NCBI GenBank assembly: GCA_905250075.1
Contig: CAJNOP010000013.1
Location: 1,408,188-1,472,187 of the forward strand
DNA from: Rotaria sp. Silwood1
Taxonomy: Eukaryota > Rotifera > Eurotatoria > Philodinida > Philodinidae
Length of the DNA stretch: 64,000 nucleotides
Reading direction: 5' to 3'
Numbering within the stretch: the first letter of the stretch is position 1; the number at the start of each line of letters is the position of its first letter. This document shows positions 60,675 to 64,000 of the stretch, piece by piece. The translations under genes were made by a program, and so were the position numbers. The notes beneath the pieces are model-generated. The model was not told the origin of the DNA, searched no databases, and saw only the letters and a list, made by a program, of their open reading frames with translations.

Positions 60675-62538
60675 TGTTAAATTTTCTTTTTTTTTTTTTT
60701 TTTAACTGAAGAACATTGTATTAAATTGATAAAATAAATGATTCATATGAATATAGTAGTTTTAAGAGAAAACAAATGACAAGGATGAGTATATCGATGT
60801 TAATAAGAAGAAAAGAAACAATGAAACGAAAAAAGGTCGATTGGTTGAATATGAAAAAATAGAGAGAAGAGAAGGGAGGAATCCTTATTTTTCTTTCTCT
60901 TCTTCTGTTTGTATTCAATGAGCACGATGGGGAGTTTACTAGTCTATTTAACACGTAGATGACAAGTCGTTTTTGTCTTATAGCAAACTAATTTAAATGC
61001 ATATTCAAATCAATTAGACACGTGTGTCTTCTGTTCGACAATAGCTATGGCTATTCTTGAGTTGTTTTTGTTTTTCGTCTATATATTCATTGGTCAAGTT
61101 TATAAGGAAAAAAAAATTGAATTGAAGTTCTCTTTGTAGAAACAAATGAATATTTATGTAATCGAATCATTTGACTGAATTTCAGAAAATATTCATCAAA
61201 GTTAATATAAATATGAATGAATATCGTTTGAAAGTTAAAATAATTTTGAAGTGTCAGATTGAACCTAATCAGAAAATTGTGAGTCGTCGGTTAGTACCTT
61301 ACAAGTTTTTAAAAGATTTATCCGCGATAATGTTGACTATTAACGTTTTCTCTCTCCTCCTAATTCTATTGTCAATTGGAAGAATTTATTAGCGATCAGA
61401 AAAATATCTCGTATCTAGACTTTCTTTAAAGAAGATAAACAGTATTTCAAATTTACTAGCGAGGGAACATAGTTATCTGCTAATCGTCGATCGAAATGAT
61501 ATTTTGTTCATAAATAGAACTCAGTGAGACCAAACAAAAGTCTGAAAGTGTTTCTATCCGTTAAAGTCCGTTGAGTCTAAAGTTTTTGAATTTCAATCCA
61601 AACCGAGTGTAAGTGTACTCTGATACATTCCATGAAATTTTCTAATCAAAACCAGATCGTCACTCCAAAATCGTGAGATACTTTCTTCCAGTTTTTTGTA
61701 TTTAGTGACTAGTGCATCCTACACATTTTTCTGGCAACTAAACTTTATCAGACTCAAAATTTTTTTGACCGGAACACAATTAACAGATTATGACCGTTTC
61801 AAAGAATTTTCATCTGAATTGTTATTCATAACTAGGTTTCTTGACCCTGAGTATGTCCTAAAAGTTTTCGTCAAAATAGAAGGCTCTTTCTCGGAGTATT
61901 CAATATTCACAAAAAAAAATATTATAAAGCCAAATTTTCTTGAGTATTCACTAGATTTTCCTTTGGATACTTTGCCATATCTGATAAAACGATCATAACT
62001 CCCTAAGAAAGGTCTATGGAGAAAAATTTTTTTTCAAGCTTTTCCTGATCTCATTGAGTCTCACTTATGAGCAATATATTTCTTCAATCAGCGATTAACA
62101 GTTGAATATTTTGCTTCTTAACAGTATTGGAAAGCAAGTTTCTTTTTTTTCTCTGAATCAATGTGCATTTATCTTGTTTGCAATGCATATTGTAAAATGT
62201 TGCCATCTATCGTTATATTTATTTGCATTGATATGACTTATTTCATCCAATGAAAAAAAAATGTTTTTCATGTGTTACTTGAGTTGAGTTTACCAGTTAT
62301 AAAATCACATTGCGGTAAGAAAAAGAATTTCACGACACCTGTGAAATTATTTTTTATCGTTCTGTTCTTTGTTTTGATCATATTTATATCTACATTCCTC
62401 ATGCTGTTAGCTATTTAAACTATTGTGCTTGTCTATCAATTTGCATAAACTCAAACGTGAGTTTCTTTTTTTTTTTTTTGCGAATGTCAAAAAAAAAGTA
62501 TCCATTAATTAAAATATGAATTATATGATAGAATTAAC
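60675..62538. other. Divergent intergenic region (Wnt and downstream gene)
   Basis: Separates the 5' ends of the Wnt gene (-) and the charged-protein gene (+). No exon is supported. It contains a probable foldback repeat at 61504-62073. Confidence 0.45.
61504..62073. repeat. Weak terminal inverted repeat element
   Basis: TTGTTCATAAATAGAACTCA plus GTGAGACCA at the left is answered, inverted, by TTGCTCATAAGTGAGACTCA plus ATGAGATCA at the right. Pairing covers about 45-50 bp at roughly 75%. Weaker than the other foldback elements in this window. Confidence 0.4.
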
Positions 62539-62943
62539 ATGGACACAAGTGATTCTTCAGATGATGAAAAAGGTTTAGTTGGAGGCAAGAAGTCCAAATT
62601 AAAAATTGTCGATGTAATTTAATTACTCTTTACAGGAAAGAAAAAAAAAATTTATTTTGTTCTATTTGATTTAATTTTAGGTAGCTGAAAATGATGAACA
62701 TTCTTCAGCTGAAGACAAAGATGTAAAAGAGCCAGTTAAAGGTTCAATTAAAAAGAATCGAAAGAAGAAATCAGCTGATATGAAACGCGTAAAAAGCAGA
62801 GAATTAATATACAAAAGAATATTGAACAAGACAGATAGATTGAATTTTTATTTTAGAAACAAAATCGACCAAAAACAACAAATACGAGTGGAAAATCACG
62901 AAAGAAAACTGTTCATACAGGTTTAAATGGAAGTTATTGGAAT
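62539..62943 (+). CDS. Unknown charged protein, first three exons (gene continues beyond the window)
   Basis: Exons 62539-62613, 62681-62788 and 62857-62943 encode 90 residues; no stop is reached and the next exon must lie beyond a long intron, probably past 64000. All three exons are whole numbers of codons (phase-0 introns), so any could be skipped without a frameshift. The sequence starts MDTSDSSDDEKG, alternates acidic Ser/Asp/Glu and basic Lys/Arg blocks (KKNRKKKSADMKR, GKSRKKTVH) and ends TGLNGSYWN. The basic clusters resemble nuclear localisation signals, suggesting a nuclear protein (inference). I recognise no domain and give no function. The start has an upstream A-rich context and is the first ATG of the frame. 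Confidence 0.55.
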
Positions 62944-64000
62944 GTGAGTTCGATTAATTATTTGTTGAAGTTAATGCTAATACAGAAATATTCCCAAATC
63001 ATAATCAAAATACCTTTCTTGAAACAAAAAAGGTCATGATAAGAGCAAAAATATTCTAAGAGGGGTTTATGCTACTAGACATTCCGTATCGAGTTATAGG
63101 TATTTTATTGAAGATTAAGCTTGTCTCAAGATATACAGAGAAAAAATTCAATCATCATATTTTGATCTACAATATAACCCATACATAGATTTTAATAATA
63201 TGTTGTAGGTTCTAAAAGTTTTAGCTCAAAAAAATGAGTCTGTCATGAGACAGAGAATTATGGAATAAATACAATTTTCTTACAGTTTTGATGAAATATG
63301 TGGCCTTTTTATAGATGCAACATCTTATAATACGTTCATCCGTTCGAGCTGAAATTGTAAGGACATGCAAAATGTCATTAGAGCTTATGTATGAGTGAAA
63401 TTTCAGGTCAAAATATTATGATTCGATTCTTTTTTATTCTAACTATTCTGATAGAAGTTGGAATTCTAGTAATGTGACTATAGCTAGCAGCACAAATCAT
63501 GTTAGGATTTATCCGGTCTTATCTAAGCCTTCGTTGCAAGAAAATTATTAGTACGAAACTCGATTATCATATTTTCAACAAAAGATTTTTTAACAAAGCT
63601 CTGAATTGAATGCTAAGTAAAAAGAAATATCTATTAAGATACTTTTATAGGATGAAGTAGAAATGAAATCGATTCAGACTTTTTAAAACTGAAATCAAAA
63701 AAGAAATTCTTTTTTTTTTAAATTGAACAAGACATAATTAAAACTATGTAATCTTTATTTCTACTTGTTCGTTTTATTCCCAACGATTTTCATCTAATTT
63801 ACATAAATATATATTCAAAAATTAAAAAACTCGAAAAAAGAACTGATATATAAAATTATATTTAACTTTAATGGAAGTCTAGTTATCTCTAGGAAGTTGT
63901 AGAGTTCGCCACTGATCTCGATGGAAACATAGTTTGTTTTAGTGTAAGCTTCAATCGAAGGAAGAGAAAGGATCTTTAAGTCTGCTTTTTTTCTATTAGT
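62944..64000. other. Probable intron running off the window end
   Basis: AT-rich DNA with no further exon recognised. It begins with a GTGAGT donor after the third exon of the charged-protein gene. A stretch near 63390 (AAATTTCAGGTCAAAAT) resembles a motif seen in the other dispersed repeats. Confidence 0.4.

Noticed and set aside
1-64000. CRISPR arrays, prokaryotic operons, ribosome binding sites, known microRNAs, snRNA or rRNA genes
   Set aside because: No direct-repeat/spacer array or prokaryotic signal was seen. I scanned by eye for a few well-known microRNA sequences and tRNA boxes and found none convincing; a covariance-model search was not possible.

Overview
This window is nuclear DNA from a small, AT-rich animal genome, most likely a bdelloid rotifer (inference). 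Evidence: metazoan developmental genes (Wnt, CDON/BOC-like), many GT-AG introns of about 45-90 bp, no prokaryotic signals, and a decayed gene pairing an ADP-ribosyltransferase-like domain with 42-residue kinesin-light-chain-type TPR repeats, an architecture expanded in bdelloids. Intron-exon structures were rebuilt by hand from splice sites and reading phase; every joined gene closes in frame. Two 100-N assembly gaps lie at 8573-8672 and 42294-42393.

Layout: 0.5-1.6 kb, a single-LIM-domain protein (-). 3.0-4.4 kb, cathepsin B in seven exons (+). 6.7-8.8 kb, the ART/TPR pseudogene (+), broken by stops, frameshifts and a gap. 11.8-12.3 kb, an intronless single-domain PDI-like thioredoxin protein (+). 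13.4-20.0 kb, a 14-exon CDON/BOC-like receptor (5 Ig, 2 FN3, one membrane span) (-). 20.0-29.5 kb, a gene-poor stretch. 29.5-36.6 kb, three closely packed + strand genes: TFIIF beta (GTF2F2), ribosomal protein RPL7A and PRKRIP1. 37-46 kb, gene-poor DNA with foldback elements, a possible solo LTR and a gap. 46.4-55.0 kb, a 1704-residue cell-surface protein with a propeller-like domain, Ser/Thr-rich mucin region, EGF domains and a membrane span (+). 56.6-60.7 kb, a Wnt4-like ligand of 351 residues (-). 62.5 kb onward, the first three exons of a small charged protein that runs off the window (+).

Two patterns stand out. First, GTF2F2, RPL7A and PRKRIP1 have intercistronic gaps of 115 and 197 bp, each with AATAAA followed by a 3' splice acceptor just upstream of the next ATG; GTF2F2 also has an acceptor touching its ATG. 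This is the expected layout of a polycistronic operon resolved by spliced-leader trans-splicing. Second, the window is rich in long terminal-inverted-repeat or fully palindromic (foldback) elements of several unrelated sequences, including one in each intron over 1 kb of the putative operon, one in the last intron of the mucin-EGF gene and one in the first Wnt intron. One 0.6-kb palindrome occurs twice, once nested inside another element.

Two neighbouring genes encode components of developmental signalling (Wnt ligand; Hedgehog co-receptor family). The others serve lysosomal proteolysis, ER redox folding, Pol II initiation, translation and RNA processing; no shared pathway is evident.
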